This document shows positions 10,381 to 19,029 of a stretch of DNA of 64,000 bases, in pieces; within the stretch, counting starts at the first letter, position 1; each line of letters starts with the position of its first letter. The stretch comes from Shinella zoogloeoides (GTDB lineage: Bacteria > Pseudomonadota > Alphaproteobacteria > Rhizobiales > Rhizobiaceae), in contig NZ_CP131130.1 of assembly GCF_033705735.1 (NCBI RefSeq), forward strand, positions 2,988,001 to 3,052,000, given 5' to 3'. The position numbers and the translations under genes were made by a program. The notes beneath the pieces were generated by a model. The model saw only the letters and a list, made by a program, of their open reading frames with translations, did no database searches and was not told the DNA's origin.

Positions 10381-11310
10381 ATGCAAACAAAACCTTTCAG
10401 GATCGGCACCCGTGGCAGCCCGCTGGCGCTCGCCCAGGCCTACGAGACCCGTTCGCGCCTGATGGCAGCGCACGGCCTGCCGGAGGCGATGTTCGAGATC
10501 GTCGTGCTCTCGACCACCGGCGACCGCATCACCGACCGTTCGCTGGCGCTGATCGGCGGCAAGGGCCTGTTCACCGAGGAGATCGAGGCGCAGCTTTCCT
10601 CCGGCGAACTGGACCTTGCCGTGCACTCCTCCAAGGACATGCCGACAAAGCTGCCGGAGGGCCTGCACCTCTCGGCCTTCCTGCCGCGCGAGGATATCCG
10701 CGACGCCTTCATCGGCCGCGCGGCAAAGCGCCTCCTCGACCTGCCGCAGGGCGCGACCGTCGGCTCGGCCTCGCTGCGCCGCCAGGCGCTCATCCGTCGC
10801 CTTCGGCCCGACCTCAATGTCATCGTCTTCCGCGGCCAGGTGGATACCCGCCTCGGCAAGCTCGCCGAAGGAAAGGCCGATGCGACGCTGCTCGCCTATG
10901 CCGGTCTGAAACGCCTCGGCAAGCTCGACGTGCCGACGGAGATCCTCGATCCCCTCACCTTCCCGCCGGCCCCGGCGCAGGGCGCCATCTGCGTCGAGAG
11001 CCGCATCGGCGACGACCGGGTGAACGGCCTGCTGTCCGCCATCGACGACCGGCCGACCCATGCGGCCGTCGCCTGCGAGCGCGGCTTCCTCGCCACGCTC
11101 GACGGCTCCTGTCGCACGCCCATCGCCGGCTATGCCACCGTCGAGGGCGATCACCTGCGCTTCCGCGGCACGATCCTGACCCCGGACGGCAGCCGCTTCC
11201 ACGAGATCGAGACGAGCGGCCCGGCCGCCGATGCCGCCGCCCTCGGCGAAAAGGCGGGCGAGGATATCCGCGCCATGGCGGGAGCGGATTTCTTCGAAAG
11301 CTGGACCTGA
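10381..11310 (+). CDS. hemC: porphobilinogen deaminase (hydroxymethylbilane synthase)
   Basis: Polymerises four porphobilinogen molecules to hydroxymethylbilane in heme, siroheme and cobalamin synthesis. The 309-aa protein has [14 protein letters not shown] at the N-terminus, [10 protein letters not shown], the active-site HSSKDMPT, the SLRRQ and RGQVDTRL substrate arginines, and the dipyrromethane-attachment Cys244 in [10 protein letters not shown]. The reading frame extends upstream to an ATG at 10324, but the family start MQTKPF and the AAGGCGG just before it favour 10381. hemD follows after 2 bp. Confidence 0.97.
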   Translation: MQTKPFRIGTRGSPLALAQAYETRSRLMAAHGLPEAMFEIVVLSTTGDRITDRSLALIGGKGLFTEEIEAQLSSGELDLAVHSSKDMPTKLPEGLHLSAFLPREDIRDAFIGRAAKRLLDLPQGATVGSASLRRQALIRRLRPDLNVIVFRGQVDTRLGKLAEGKADATLLAYAGLKRLGKLDVPTEILDPLTFPPAPAQGAICVESRIGDDRVNGLLSAIDDRPTHAAVACERGFLATLDGSCRTPIAGYATVEGDHLRFRGTILTPDGSRFHEIETSGPAADAAALGEKAGEDIRAMAGADFFESWT

Positions 11311-11312
11311 CC

Positions 11313-12038
11313 ATGCACGTCCTCGTCCTTCGTCCCGAGCCTGCGGCGGCACGCACCGCCGACCGGCTCGCGGCGCTCGGACACGAGGCCGTGCGCCTGC
11401 CGCTCTCGAAGGCCGAGCATGCCGTCGATGCCGTGAAGGCCGCCCTGGCCGAACCCCATGGAGCCATCGCCGTCACCAGCGCGGAAATGGCCCGCCTGTT
11501 CGAAGGGATCGGCGGCGCCCCCGCCGCGCATCGGGACACCACCGTCTTCGCCGTCGGGGAAGCAACCGCACAGGCCATGCGCCAGAGCGGTTTCACCAAT
11601 GTCCTCAACGCGGAAGGCGACGGCGAAAGCCTTGCCGGGCTGATCGCGGCCCATGTCCGCGCGAAGGGACCGCTGCCGCATCCCCTCCTCTATCTCGCCG
11701 GCAATCCGCGCGGCCCGGGTTTCGAGGCCCGGCTGGCGGCGGCCGGCATTCCGTTCCGCACCGTGGAAGGCTACCGCATGGTGCCGCTCGCCCCCACCCG
11801 CGAGGCGGTGGAGGCCGCCCTGCTGCATCCGATACCCGACGCCGTGCTGCTCTATTCGCGGGAGAGCGCCTGCGCCTTCTTCGCCCTTGCCCCCCTTGCC
11901 GAAGCGCCGGCGCGCTTTGCCGCCCTCCGCCTCCTCTGCATCAGCGCCAATGTCGCGGCGGCGGTGCCGCAAGGCTTTCCGGCCCGCGTCGCCATCGCCC
12001 GGGCACCGAGCGAGGAAAGCCTTCTCGCGCTGCTCTAA
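11313..12038 (+). CDS. hemD: uroporphyrinogen-III synthase
   Basis: Closes and inverts ring D of hydroxymethylbilane to give uroporphyrinogen III. HemD sequences diverge strongly, so the call rests on size (241 aa), the N-terminal VLRPEPAAARTADRL, the internal TSAEMARL and GEATAQAMRQSGF motifs, and position 2 bp behind hemC. The bilobed fold is implied by the two Rossmann-like halves. Upstream genes supply its substrate. Confidence 0.9.
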   Translation: MHVLVLRPEPAAARTADRLAALGHEAVRLPLSKAEHAVDAVKAALAEPHGAIAVTSAEMARLFEGIGGAPAAHRDTTVFAVGEATAQAMRQSGFTNVLNAEGDGESLAGLIAAHVRAKGPLPHPLLYLAGNPRGPGFEARLAAAGIPFRTVEGYRMVPLAPTREAVEAALLHPIPDAVLLYSRESACAFFALAPLAEAPARFAALRLLCISANVAAAVPQGFPARVAIARAPSEESLLALL

Positions 12039-12135
12039 ATGCAGGCACCGGCGGTGAAATTGCCGCAAGGGTCTTTCCCTCCCTGCCATCCCTGTCTACC
12101 TTGAGTGCAATGCACATGAATGCGAGGAGGCCGCC

Positions 12136-13383
12136 ATGGAACCGGAAACCCCGTCCCGTCGTAAGAAGGCCGGCGACGAGCCCGTGACGATCGATCTCGA
12201 AGCCGCTCCCGCCGCCGTCGACAACGAGGCGCCTGCCGCCGAGGAGACGGTCGAGACCGAGGCTTCCGTGCCGGAAAACGCCGAAGCCGCAGACACCGAA
12301 ACCGCAGCGGCTGCTGCCGATCCCGTCGAGGACAGGGCGGAGCCGATCGAGCCCGCCCGCGCCACCTATGAGGAACCCGCCCGCGCCGAAACGCCGCCGC
12401 CCCGCCAGCGCGGCAATGCCGGCCCGCTTGCTGCCGGCATTCTCGGCGGCCTGATCGCCCTCATCGGCGCCGGCAGCCTGCAATATGGCGGCTACCTGCC
12501 GTCGCTCGGCCCGGAAAAGCCCGGCGACAACGGCGCCGTCGCCTCGCTTTCCAACGAGGTCGAGGCGCTGAAGGCGCGGCTTGCCGAAAGCACCGCCGCA
12601 AGCCCCGGCGATCTCCAGCCGCTCGAAGCCCGCCTCGCCGCCCTCGAAAAATCGGCCGGCGCGACCGACGTTACGCCCGGCGCAGATCCGGAAGCCGTGA
12701 GCAAGCTGGAAGGCGATGTTAGCCGGCTCACGACCGAGCTCGCCACTCTCCGCGAGGCCGTCACCCGCACGACGGAGGCGGTCAACACTACCGAGACCCA
12801 GCTGACGGAGCGCATCGCCGCCGCCGAGCAGAAGATCGATGAGCCGCGCAGCGACGTCGCCATGGCGCGCGCCGTCGCGGCAAGCGCACTGAAGACCGCC
12901 ATCGACCGTGGTGGCCCCTACCTTGCCGAGCTGGAGGCCTTCGCCAGCGTCGCGCCGGACGATCCGTCCATCGCGGGCCTGCGCGAACATGCGGCCGTCG
13001 GCGTACCCTCGCGCGCCGATCTCGTGCGCGATTTCCAGCCGACGGCCGACGCCATCCTCGATGCCGTGCACCAGCCGGAAGGCGACCAGGGCATCTTCAA
13101 CCGCCTGATGTCGAGCGCCGCCTCGGCGATCCGCGTGCGCCCTGTCGGCAGCATCGAGGGCGACACGCCCGAGGCGGTCGTCGCCCGCATCGAGAACAAG
13201 CTGCAGAACGGCGACTTCAAGGGCGCCGCGATCGAATGGCAGACCCTGCCGGAGCCGGGCAAGGCAGCGGCGGCGGACTACAAGCGCAAGCTGGATGCAC
13301 GCGTCGGCGTCGAGGACCTGATCGGCGCCGCCGTTTCCGGCGCCCTCAACGGCCAGACCACCGCCACCGGCAACCAGGGCTGA
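12136..13383 (+). CDS. mitofilin-family (Mic60-like) inner-membrane protein
   Basis: 415-aa alphaproteobacterial homologue of mitochondrial Mic60/mitofilin. The Ala/Glu/Pro-rich cytoplasmic N-terminus (1-95) is followed by one Gly-rich membrane helix (about 98-118, LAAGILGGLIALIGAG). A long heptad-like coiled coil comes next (about 130-260), then a C-terminal mitofilin domain (about 280-400). In Alphaproteobacteria this gene sits beside hemY, as here, and its product shapes intracytoplasmic membranes in some species. GAGGAGG precedes the ATG. It lies between hemD and hemY, probably in one transcript. Confidence 0.88.
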   Translation: MEPETPSRRKKAGDEPVTIDLEAAPAAVDNEAPAAEETVETEASVPENAEAADTETAAAAADPVEDRAEPIEPARATYEEPARAETPPPRQRGNAGPLAAGILGGLIALIGAGSLQYGGYLPSLGPEKPGDNGAVASLSNEVEALKARLAESTAASPGDLQPLEARLAALEKSAGATDVTPGADPEAVSKLEGDVSRLTTELATLREAVTRTTEAVNTTETQLTERIAAAEQKIDEPRSDVAMARAVAASALKTAIDRGGPYLAELEAFASVAPDDPSIAGLREHAAVGVPSRADLVRDFQPTADAILDAVHQPEGDQGIFNRLMSSAASAIRVRPVGSIEGDTPEAVVARIENKLQNGDFKGAAIEWQTLPEPGKAAAADYKRKLDARVGVEDLIGAAVSGALNGQTTATGNQG

Positions 13384-13395
13384 GGAGAAGGCTTC

Positions 13396-15027
13396 ATGTT
13401 TCGCATTCTGGTCTTCATCCTCTTCGTCCTTGCGCTTGCCGCGGGCTTTGCCTGGCTCGCCGACCGTCCGGGCGAGCTTTCCATCATCTGGCAGGGCCAG
13501 CGCGCCGACATGAGCCTGATGGTGGCCGCGACGCTCGTCGTCTCGCTGGTCGCCGCCGTCATGTTCTGCTGGTGGCTGGTGCGCGTCGTCTGGACCTCGC
13601 CGCATTCCATCCAGCGCTATTTCCGCGCCCGCAAGCGCGACCGGGGCTATCAGGCCCTGTCGACCGGGCTGATCGCCGCCGGCGCCGGCGACGCCGCCAA
13701 TGCCCGCAAGATGCTGGGCCGCACCAAGGGCCTTCTCAGCGCCGACCAGGAACCGCTCATCCACCTGCTGGAAGCGCAGGCGGCGATGATCGAGGGGCGC
13801 TATGACGACGCCCGCAAGAAATTCGAGCTGATGGCCGACGATCCGGAAACGCGCGAACTCGGCCTGCGCGGCCTCTATCTCGAGGCCCGCCGCCTCGGCG
13901 CCAACGAGGCGGCCCGGCAATATGCCGAGCGCGCCGCCGAAAAGGCCCCGCAGCTTCCCTGGGCGACGGAAGCGGCCCTCGAATACCGCTCCGAGGCCGG
14001 CGACTGGGACGAGGCGCTGAAACTCCTCGGCGACGGCCGCTCCGGCTCGGCGGAAGAGAAGAAGACCTATGCCCGCCGCAAGGCCGTGCTCCTCACCGCC
14101 CGCGCCGTGGCAAAGCTCGACGCCGACCCGAAGGGCGCCCGCGAGGATGCCCACCAGGCCTTGAAGCTCGACGAGAATTTCGTGCCCGCCGGCCTCATCG
14201 AGGCCAAGGCGTATCTGCGCGAGGACAATCTTCGCAAGGCCGCCTCCATCCTCGAAAGGCTCTGGAAGGCGACGGCGCATGGCGACGTCGCGCGGCTCTA
14301 TGTCCGCGCCCGCAGCGGCGATTCGGCGACGGATCGGTTGAAGCGGGCGGAAAAGCTGGAGGCGATGCGGCCGAACAATGCCGAGGCGCTCTATGCCGTC
14401 GCCGAGGCCGCGCTGGAGGCCCGCGACTTCGCCCGCGCCCGCGCCAAGGCCGAAGCCGCCGCGCGCCTCTCCCCGCGCGAAAGCGCCTTCCTGCTGCTGG
14501 CCGACATCGAGGATGCCGAGACCGGCGACCAGGGCCGCATCCGCCACTGGATGAACCAGGCGCTGAAGGCCCCGCGCGATCCGGCCTGGACCGCCGACGG
14601 CATCACCGCGCCGGAATGGCGCGCCGTCTCGCCCGTCACCGGCCGCCTCGACGCCTTCGAATGGAAGACCCCGGTCAGCGAATTGCAGGGGCCGGTCGAG
14701 GAAGGCTCGACTGATGCCGTCGACGAGGCCATCCGCACTCTGCCACCGCTCGCCATCGAGGCGAAGCCCGCCCGGATCGAACCGGAGGAAAGGGTCGAGA
14801 AGACCGAAACGGCGAGGCCGGTCGTTGTGGCCGCGGTGGCCGAACCCGCGCCGGTCAGGACCGTGACGCCGGAGAAGGCACCCGAGAAGACGCCAGAGAA
14901 AACACAAGTCGAGACGGTCGGCGGCATGGAGGAGGAACGCCCCTTCTACGGCCTGCCGGACGATCCGGGCGTCAAGGAAGGCGCGGTCGCCAGGCGCGAC
15001 GGCACCAGCGGTTTCCGATTGTTCTGA
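13396..15027 (+). CDS. hemY: HemY, heme-biosynthesis-associated TPR membrane protein
   Basis: 543-aa HemY of the proteobacterial type (not the Bacillus oxidase). It has two N-terminal membrane helices (about residues 2-22 and 42-65) followed by a tetratricopeptide-like helical array (about 85-400). A low-complexity Pro/Glu/Lys-rich tail ends in the conserved RPFYGLPDDPG and FRLF segments. The biochemical role is unsettled; it is consistently linked to hemC/hemD and to the mitofilin gene. GAGGAGAAGG is the ribosome site. Confidence 0.92.
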   Translation: MFRILVFILFVLALAAGFAWLADRPGELSIIWQGQRADMSLMVAATLVVSLVAAVMFCWWLVRVVWTSPHSIQRYFRARKRDRGYQALSTGLIAAGAGDAANARKMLGRTKGLLSADQEPLIHLLEAQAAMIEGRYDDARKKFELMADDPETRELGLRGLYLEARRLGANEAARQYAERAAEKAPQLPWATEAALEYRSEAGDWDEALKLLGDGRSGSAEEKKTYARRKAVLLTARAVAKLDADPKGAREDAHQALKLDENFVPAGLIEAKAYLREDNLRKAASILERLWKATAHGDVARLYVRARSGDSATDRLKRAEKLEAMRPNNAEALYAVAEAALEARDFARARAKAEAAARLSPRESAFLLLADIEDAETGDQGRIRHWMNQALKAPRDPAWTADGITAPEWRAVSPVTGRLDAFEWKTPVSELQGPVEEGSTDAVDEAIRTLPPLAIEAKPARIEPEERVEKTETARPVVVAAVAEPAPVRTVTPEKAPEKTPEKTQVETVGGMEEERPFYGLPDDPGVKEGAVARRDGTSGFRLF

Positions 15028-15051
15028 GTACGGGAAACGGGGCTTAAATCG

Positions 15052-15534
15052 ATGTTCGAACGCTTGCAGCATTTTCTTGCGAGCCTTTCCGGCGACGGCA
15101 AGCGCGCCTTCGCCGCCGACGATCCGCGGGTCGCCGTCATGGCGCTCTGCATCCAGGTCATGGAAGCCGACGGCAAGGTGCTGGCCGTCGAGAAGAAGGC
15201 GCTCCGCGCCCACTTCAAGGCGTTCTACGGCGTGGACGAGGCCGAGCTCGACGCGCTCGCCGCCGCCGGCGCCGATGCCGAGAGCGAGGCGATCGACTTC
15301 TTCCACTTCACCTCGGAACTGAAGCGCCAGCTTTCGGAAGAGCAGCGCGTCGCCCTCATCGGCCTCCTCTGGGAGATCGTCTATGCCGACGGCGAGCGCA
15401 GCGAAATGGAGGACCACGCCATCTGGCGCATCGCCGACCTTCTCGGCGTTTCCGGCCGCGAGCGCATCATGAAGCGGCAGGAAGTGGCCGGGCGGCACGG
15501 CGCGGCGAAGCACGAGGAGCCGGACGAAGGCTGA
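15052..15534 (+). CDS. TerB-domain protein
   Basis: 160-aa TerB/DUF533-type all-helical protein. The repeated pattern of an acidic motif after a Met/Ile-rich helix, QVMEADGKV and EIVYADGER, is the paired metal-binding helix-turn of TerB domains. Named for tellurite resistance, but family members are broadly distributed and often membrane- or stress-associated; no direct function can be given. It lies 24 bp after hemY and 3 bp before an amidotransferase gene on the same strand. Confidence 0.85.
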   Translation: MFERLQHFLASLSGDGKRAFAADDPRVAVMALCIQVMEADGKVLAVEKKALRAHFKAFYGVDEAELDALAAAGADAESEAIDFFHFTSELKRQLSEEQRVALIGLLWEIVYADGERSEMEDHAIWRIADLLGVSGRERIMKRQEVAGRHGAAKHEEPDEG

Positions 15535-15537
15535 ACC

Positions 15538-16254
15538 ATGCCCGATCTCTCCACCGCACGGCCCCTGAAGCGGCCCATCCTCGTCGTGCTGCACCAGGAA
15601 AGCTCCAGCCCCGGCCGCGTCGGCCAGATCCTGCAGCGAATGGGCCATGCGCTGGATATCCGCCGCCCGGTGCTCGGCGATCCGCTGCCCGAGACGCTCG
15701 CCCACCATGCCGGCGCCGTCGTCTTCGGCGGGCCGATGAGCGCCAATGACGCCGAGCCCTATGTGCGCCGGGAGATCGACTGGCTCTCGGTGCCGCTCAG
15801 GGAGAACCGCCCCTTCCTCGGCATCTGCCTCGGCGCGCAGATGCTGGTGAAGAACCTCGGCGGCACGGTCTCGGGCCATGCGGACGGCTGGACGGAGATC
15901 GGCTGGTATCCCCTGAAGGCGACGACGGCCGGCACTGCGCTGATGGCCTGGCCGAGCATGGTCTACCAGTTCCACCGCGAGGGTTTCGACCTTCCCGCCG
16001 GCGCCACCCTGCTCGCCACCGGCCACCACTACGAGAACCAGGCCTTCCGTTACGGCGACAATGCCTGGGGCATCCAGTTCCACGGCGAATTGACGCTCGC
16101 CATGATGCATCGCTGGGTGGTGCGCGGGGCGCATCGCTTCGACCTGCCCGGCGCGCAGGTCGGCAGCCTCCATCTCGACGGTCGCCTGCTGCACGATGCG
16201 GCGCTGCGGCACTGGATGGCGTCCTTCCTCGACCGCATTTTCCACGAGGCATGA
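15538..16254 (+). CDS. class I glutamine amidotransferase-like protein
   Basis: 238-aa stand-alone GATase1 protein of the GuaA-N / glutamine amidotransferase family. The nucleophile elbow GICLGAQML has Cys97; the catalytic His is in GIQFHGELT near residue 182, with the Glu two residues on. FGGPMSAND is the family oxyanion segment. The acceptor substrate is unknown. It follows the TerB gene after 3 bp. Confidence 0.88.
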   Translation: MPDLSTARPLKRPILVVLHQESSSPGRVGQILQRMGHALDIRRPVLGDPLPETLAHHAGAVVFGGPMSANDAEPYVRREIDWLSVPLRENRPFLGICLGAQMLVKNLGGTVSGHADGWTEIGWYPLKATTAGTALMAWPSMVYQFHREGFDLPAGATLLATGHHYENQAFRYGDNAWGIQFHGELTLAMMHRWVVRGAHRFDLPGAQVGSLHLDGRLLHDAALRHWMASFLDRIFHEA

Positions 16255-16398
16255 ACGCCATTCCGCGAGGGAACCGGCAGGCTTTGCGCCCGCGCAGGTC
16301 GCCGCGCATTAAACATGTTGCCGTCCCGTCCGATGCGCGGCCTTGCTGGCGCAAGCCGCAATGGCTACATGTCAGCACGAAACCAATCGGAGACGTCA

Positions 16399-16689
16399 AT
16401 GATAGCGGTCATCAACACCCTATTGTTCATCATCAATATCGCGTGGTTCCTGGTGATCGCCTCGGCGATCTTCTCCTGGCTCTACGCCTTCAACGTCATC
16501 AACGCGAACAATCAGGTGATCGCCACCATCGGCCGCTCGCTCTATCAGCTGACCGAGCCGATCTACCGGCCGATCCGCCGCGTCCTGCCCAATTTCGGCG
16601 GCGTCGACCTGTCGCCGCTCGTCGTGCTCGTCATCCTGTTCTTCCTGGAACAGATCGTCCGCACGGTGCTGGCCCCCGCGATCCTGTGA
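16399..16689 (+). CDS. YggT family membrane protein
   Basis: 96-aa integral membrane protein with two helices (about residues 4-26 and 68-92) and the family motif YRPIRRVLPNFGGVDLSP between them. YggT proteins are linked to osmotic/potassium homeostasis and, in Gram-positives, to cell division. The open frame extends to 16315, but the ATG at 16399 gives the normal family start. The stop overlaps the GTG start of the next gene, so they are coupled. Confidence 0.93.
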   Translation: MIAVINTLLFIINIAWFLVIASAIFSWLYAFNVINANNQVIATIGRSLYQLTEPIYRPIRRVLPNFGGVDLSPLVVLVILFFLEQIVRTVLAPAIL

Positions 16690-17000
16690 CGGCGGCGCTG
16701 AGCCGCCACAGCGACCATGTGCGCCTGACCGTCCGGCTGACGCCGAACGGCGGGGGCGATGCCATGGACGGATGGGAAACCGGCGCCGATGGCGAGGGCC
16801 ACCTGAAGGCCCGCGTCAGCGATCCGCCGGACAAGGGCAAGGCCAACAAGGCGCTGATCGTGCTCGTCGCCAAGGCGGCAGGCGTCGCCAAGTCCGCCGT
16901 CAGCCTCGTTTCCGGCGACACCCAGAGAAAGAAAATCCTCCGGATCGAGGGCGACCCGGAGGATATCGTTTCGAGGCTTGAAAGCGCAGTGCCGCGCTAA
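16686..17000 (+). CDS. DUF167 (UPF0235, YggU) protein
   Basis: 104-aa DUF167 protein. Conserved features are the beta-strand VRLTVRLTPNGG, the LKARVSDPPDKGKANKALI core and VSGDTQRKKILRI near the C-terminus. YggT-YggU gene pairs are widespread; function is unknown. I place the start at GTG 16686, overlapping the YggT stop in GTGA, because the frame has no nearer start before the first conserved strand. It ends 4 bp from the convergent ppa gene. Confidence 0.9.
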   Translation: MTAALSRHSDHVRLTVRLTPNGGGDAMDGWETGADGEGHLKARVSDPPDKGKANKALIVLVAKAAGVAKSAVSLVSGDTQRKKILRIEGDPEDIVSRLESAVPR

Positions 17001-17003
17001 ACC

Positions 17004-17537
17004 TTACTTGGACTTGTTGTAGCGCTCGACGGCTTCGAGGATCATCTTCTTGGCGACGGTGACGTCCTGCCAGCCGGCGATCTTCACCCACTTGCCAGGC
17101 TCCAGGTCCTTGTAGTGCTCGAAGAAGTGCTCGATCTGCTTGAGGGTGATCTCCGGCAGGTCGGTGTAGTTCTCGACCTTGTCGTAGCGGCGCGTCAGCT
17201 TCGGCACCGGCACGGCGATGATCTTCTCGTCCTTGCCGCCATCGTCTTCCATGACCATGACGCCGATCGGGCGCACATTGATGACACAGCCCGGAACGAG
17301 CGGACGGGTATTGGCGATCAGCACGTCGATCGGGTCGCCGTCTTCCGAGAGCGTGTGCGGCACGAAGCCGTAATTGCCCGGATAGGTCATCGGCGTGTAG
17401 AGGAAACGGTCGACGACGAGCGCGCCGGCTTCCTTGTCCATTTCGTACTTGATCGGATGGCCGCCGACCGGCACCTCGACAATGACGTTCACGTCGTCCG
17501 GCGGGTTCTTGCCAACGGAAATCGCATCGATACGCAT
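17004..17537 (-). CDS. ppa: inorganic pyrophosphatase (family I)
   Basis: Soluble Mg-dependent pyrophosphatase that pulls biosynthetic reactions forward. 177 aa, full length. The substrate lysine motif HPIKYEMDK and Tyr/Arg segments [12 protein letters not shown] lead into the PROSITE signature DGDPIDVL with its metal-binding aspartates; DDGGKDEKI and [10 protein letters not shown] are also family motifs. The frame is open further upstream, but the ATG at 17537 matches the family start MRIDAI. Convergent with the DUF167 gene. Confidence 0.97.
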   Translation of the reverse strand: MRIDAISVGKNPPDDVNVIVEVPVGGHPIKYEMDKEAGALVVDRFLYTPMTYPGNYGFVPHTLSEDGDPIDVLIANTRPLVPGCVINVRPIGVMVMEDDGGKDEKIIAVPVPKLTRRYDKVENYTDLPEITLKQIEHFFEHYKDLEPGKWVKIAGWQDVTVAKKMILEAVERYNKSK

Positions 17538-17672
17538 GGGGGTCCCCTTGAAAGGCAATGGGTTGGTTTGCGGGTTTCCTAATGCGAATCCCGTTGCAGC
17601 GCAACATGACTTTCGCCTCACCCGAATAGACCGGCGGCATATGCCGTCTTCATCTTGACCGGAGGATGACCA

Positions 17673-18293
17673 ATGCACCCGAGCCGCTGCCTTTTCATCG
17701 CCAGCCTCGCCGCCCTTGCGGCCGCCGCGCCCGTCCGGGCAAACGAGAGCGCCTATACCGAGCGGAACCTCGATGCCTGCAAGACGCTCTCGCAGGAGGA
17801 GGAAGGCGCGAGCGTGACGCTGCAATGCGACGGCTACAGGGACCTCGCCGTCTATTTCAAGGAAGGCGACCTCCGGCAGAGCCAGTCCTACGGCCCGGTA
17901 TCGAAGGCCTGGCTCGACGAGGCCTTCGAGAGCTTCGGCCCCTTCAACCACAGCAACGCGAAGATCGAATGGCGGCTCGACGGCAAGGGCGCCCCGGTGG
18001 CGACCATCGTGCGCTGGTTCGTGTCCGACCCGGAGACGACATCCGACATCGAGACGCGCTACGGCCAGGTCCTCGTCGTCTCGACGGTGGCGACGGCGCA
18101 GGGCCCAACGAGCTGCGTCGTCGGCTATGTCGATGCGCTGGAGAACAAAGACGCCAATGCCCTCGCCCGCGAGATCGCCGATACGAAGGCAAGCGGCTTC
18201 ACCTGCGGCAAGGACGAGCCGCAATGGCACGGAAAGCGCGGAAGCCTGGCGGGAGAACCGATGCGCTACCTGCCGGAAGACACCGGGAAATAG
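17673..18293 (+). CDS. secreted protein of unknown function
   Basis: 206 aa, no family recognised. Residues 1-23 form a signal peptide (basic start, Ala-rich core, cleavage near VRA-NE). The mature part contains four Cys (ACKTL, LQCDGY, TSCVV, FTCGK), so two disulfides in the periplasm are likely. Acidic composition and a Trp-rich middle region (KIEWRL, VRWF) suggest a compact soluble domain. GGAGGATG precedes the ATG. It is divergent from ppa and 24 bp from the convergent GNAT gene. Confidence 0.75.
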   Translation: MHPSRCLFIASLAALAAAAPVRANESAYTERNLDACKTLSQEEEGASVTLQCDGYRDLAVYFKEGDLRQSQSYGPVSKAWLDEAFESFGPFNHSNAKIEWRLDGKGAPVATIVRWFVSDPETTSDIETRYGQVLVVSTVATAQGPTSCVVGYVDALENKDANALAREIADTKASGFTCGKDEPQWHGKRGSLAGEPMRYLPEDTGK

Positions 18294-18317
18294 GCATTCC
18301 GGCAAGGCCGTTGGCTG

Positions 18318-18836
18318 TCAGGACCAGACGAAACCGATCTTCTTCAGTTCCTTGTCGCCGAAGCTCTCCATGCCCTCGGCGATGTCGCTTCCACCGGAGG
18401 AACGGAAGAAGCGATAGGCATGCTCGCTGTCCTCCAGGCACCAGACGATCATGCCATTGCAGCCGAGCGATTTCAGCAGCCGCCGTGCCTCGCCGAAAAG
18501 CAGCCGCCCGAGACCGATGCCCTGGTATTCGGGACGCAGGTAGATTTCGTAGATTTCGCCTTCCTGCGGCAGCGCGCGGGCGCGGTTGAGGCCGAGCGTG
18601 GCATAGCCGGCCACCGTTCCGGCGACATCGACCACCAGAAGCGTCGCGGGACCGCGCGTCGCCTTGCGCCACCAGGTCTCGTCCCGGCGGTCGACCATCT
18701 GGTTGAGCGGCTTGTGCGGGATGAGGCCGGCATAGGCCTGCAGCCACGACACCCGATGCGTTTCGGATATCGCACGCGCATCAAGCGGTTCGGCGCGCCG
18801 CACATCGATCGACAGTGTCTTCATAACACGACTCAT
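18318..18836 (-). CDS. GNAT family N-acetyltransferase
   Basis: About 172 aa acetyl-CoA-dependent N-acetyltransferase. The coenzyme-A loop is seen in YLRPEYQGIGLGRLLF (Q/RxxGxG/A), followed by the helix EARRLLKSLG; an aromatic-rich WLQAYAGLIP helix lies at the N-terminus. Substrate unknown. Frames are open to 18914; I chose MSRVMKTL at 18836 (GGAAT spacing) while MKTLSI at 18824 is also possible. A full CtrA box lies about 86 bp upstream. Confidence 0.85.
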   Translation of the reverse strand: MSRVMKTLSIDVRRAEPLDARAISETHRVSWLQAYAGLIPHKPLNQMVDRRDETWWRKATRGPATLLVVDVAGTVAGYATLGLNRARALPQEGEIYEIYLRPEYQGIGLGRLLFGEARRLLKSLGCNGMIVWCLEDSEHAYRFFRSSGGSDIAEGMESFGDKELKKIGFVWS

Positions 18837-18921
18837 ATTCCGGCACCGATTCCACAGGAATCCCGCGAGCGGCGAAGACCTGCTTTGCCCACAGGCGAGT
18901 TCCGGGCGGCGCACCGAAAAG

Positions 18922-18936
18922 TTAACGCTTTTTTAA
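18922..18936. promoter_or_regulatory. CtrA box TTAA-N7-TTAA
   Basis: Exact TTAA-CGCTTTT-TTAA in the gap between the typA terminator and the GNAT gene, about 86 bp upstream of the GNAT start. The spacing suits activation or repression of the GNAT promoter by CtrA. Motif evidence only. Confidence 0.5.
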
Positions 18937-18973
18937 CAAACGTCACAAGCCGTAAAACGATGACACACACATG

Positions 18974-18999
18974 AAAAACCCCGGCCGATGGCCGGGGTT
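18974..18999 (-). terminator. terminator of typA
   Basis: Hairpin AACCCCGGCC-GAT-GGCCGGGGTT, 10-bp perfect stem; on the minus strand it is followed by TTT after the stem. It lies 31 bp beyond the typA stop. Confidence 0.85.
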
Positions 19000-19029
19000 C
19001 GATCTGTTCCGTTTCGGGAGCCGTACGGC

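Noticed and set aside
11941..16245. Very long minus-strand open frame (over 1,400 codons) opposite hemD-hemY-amidotransferase
   Set aside because: It is antisense to well-recognised genes. High GC with G/C at codon third positions keeps the opposite frame free of stops; composition is low-complexity and no family motifs appear.
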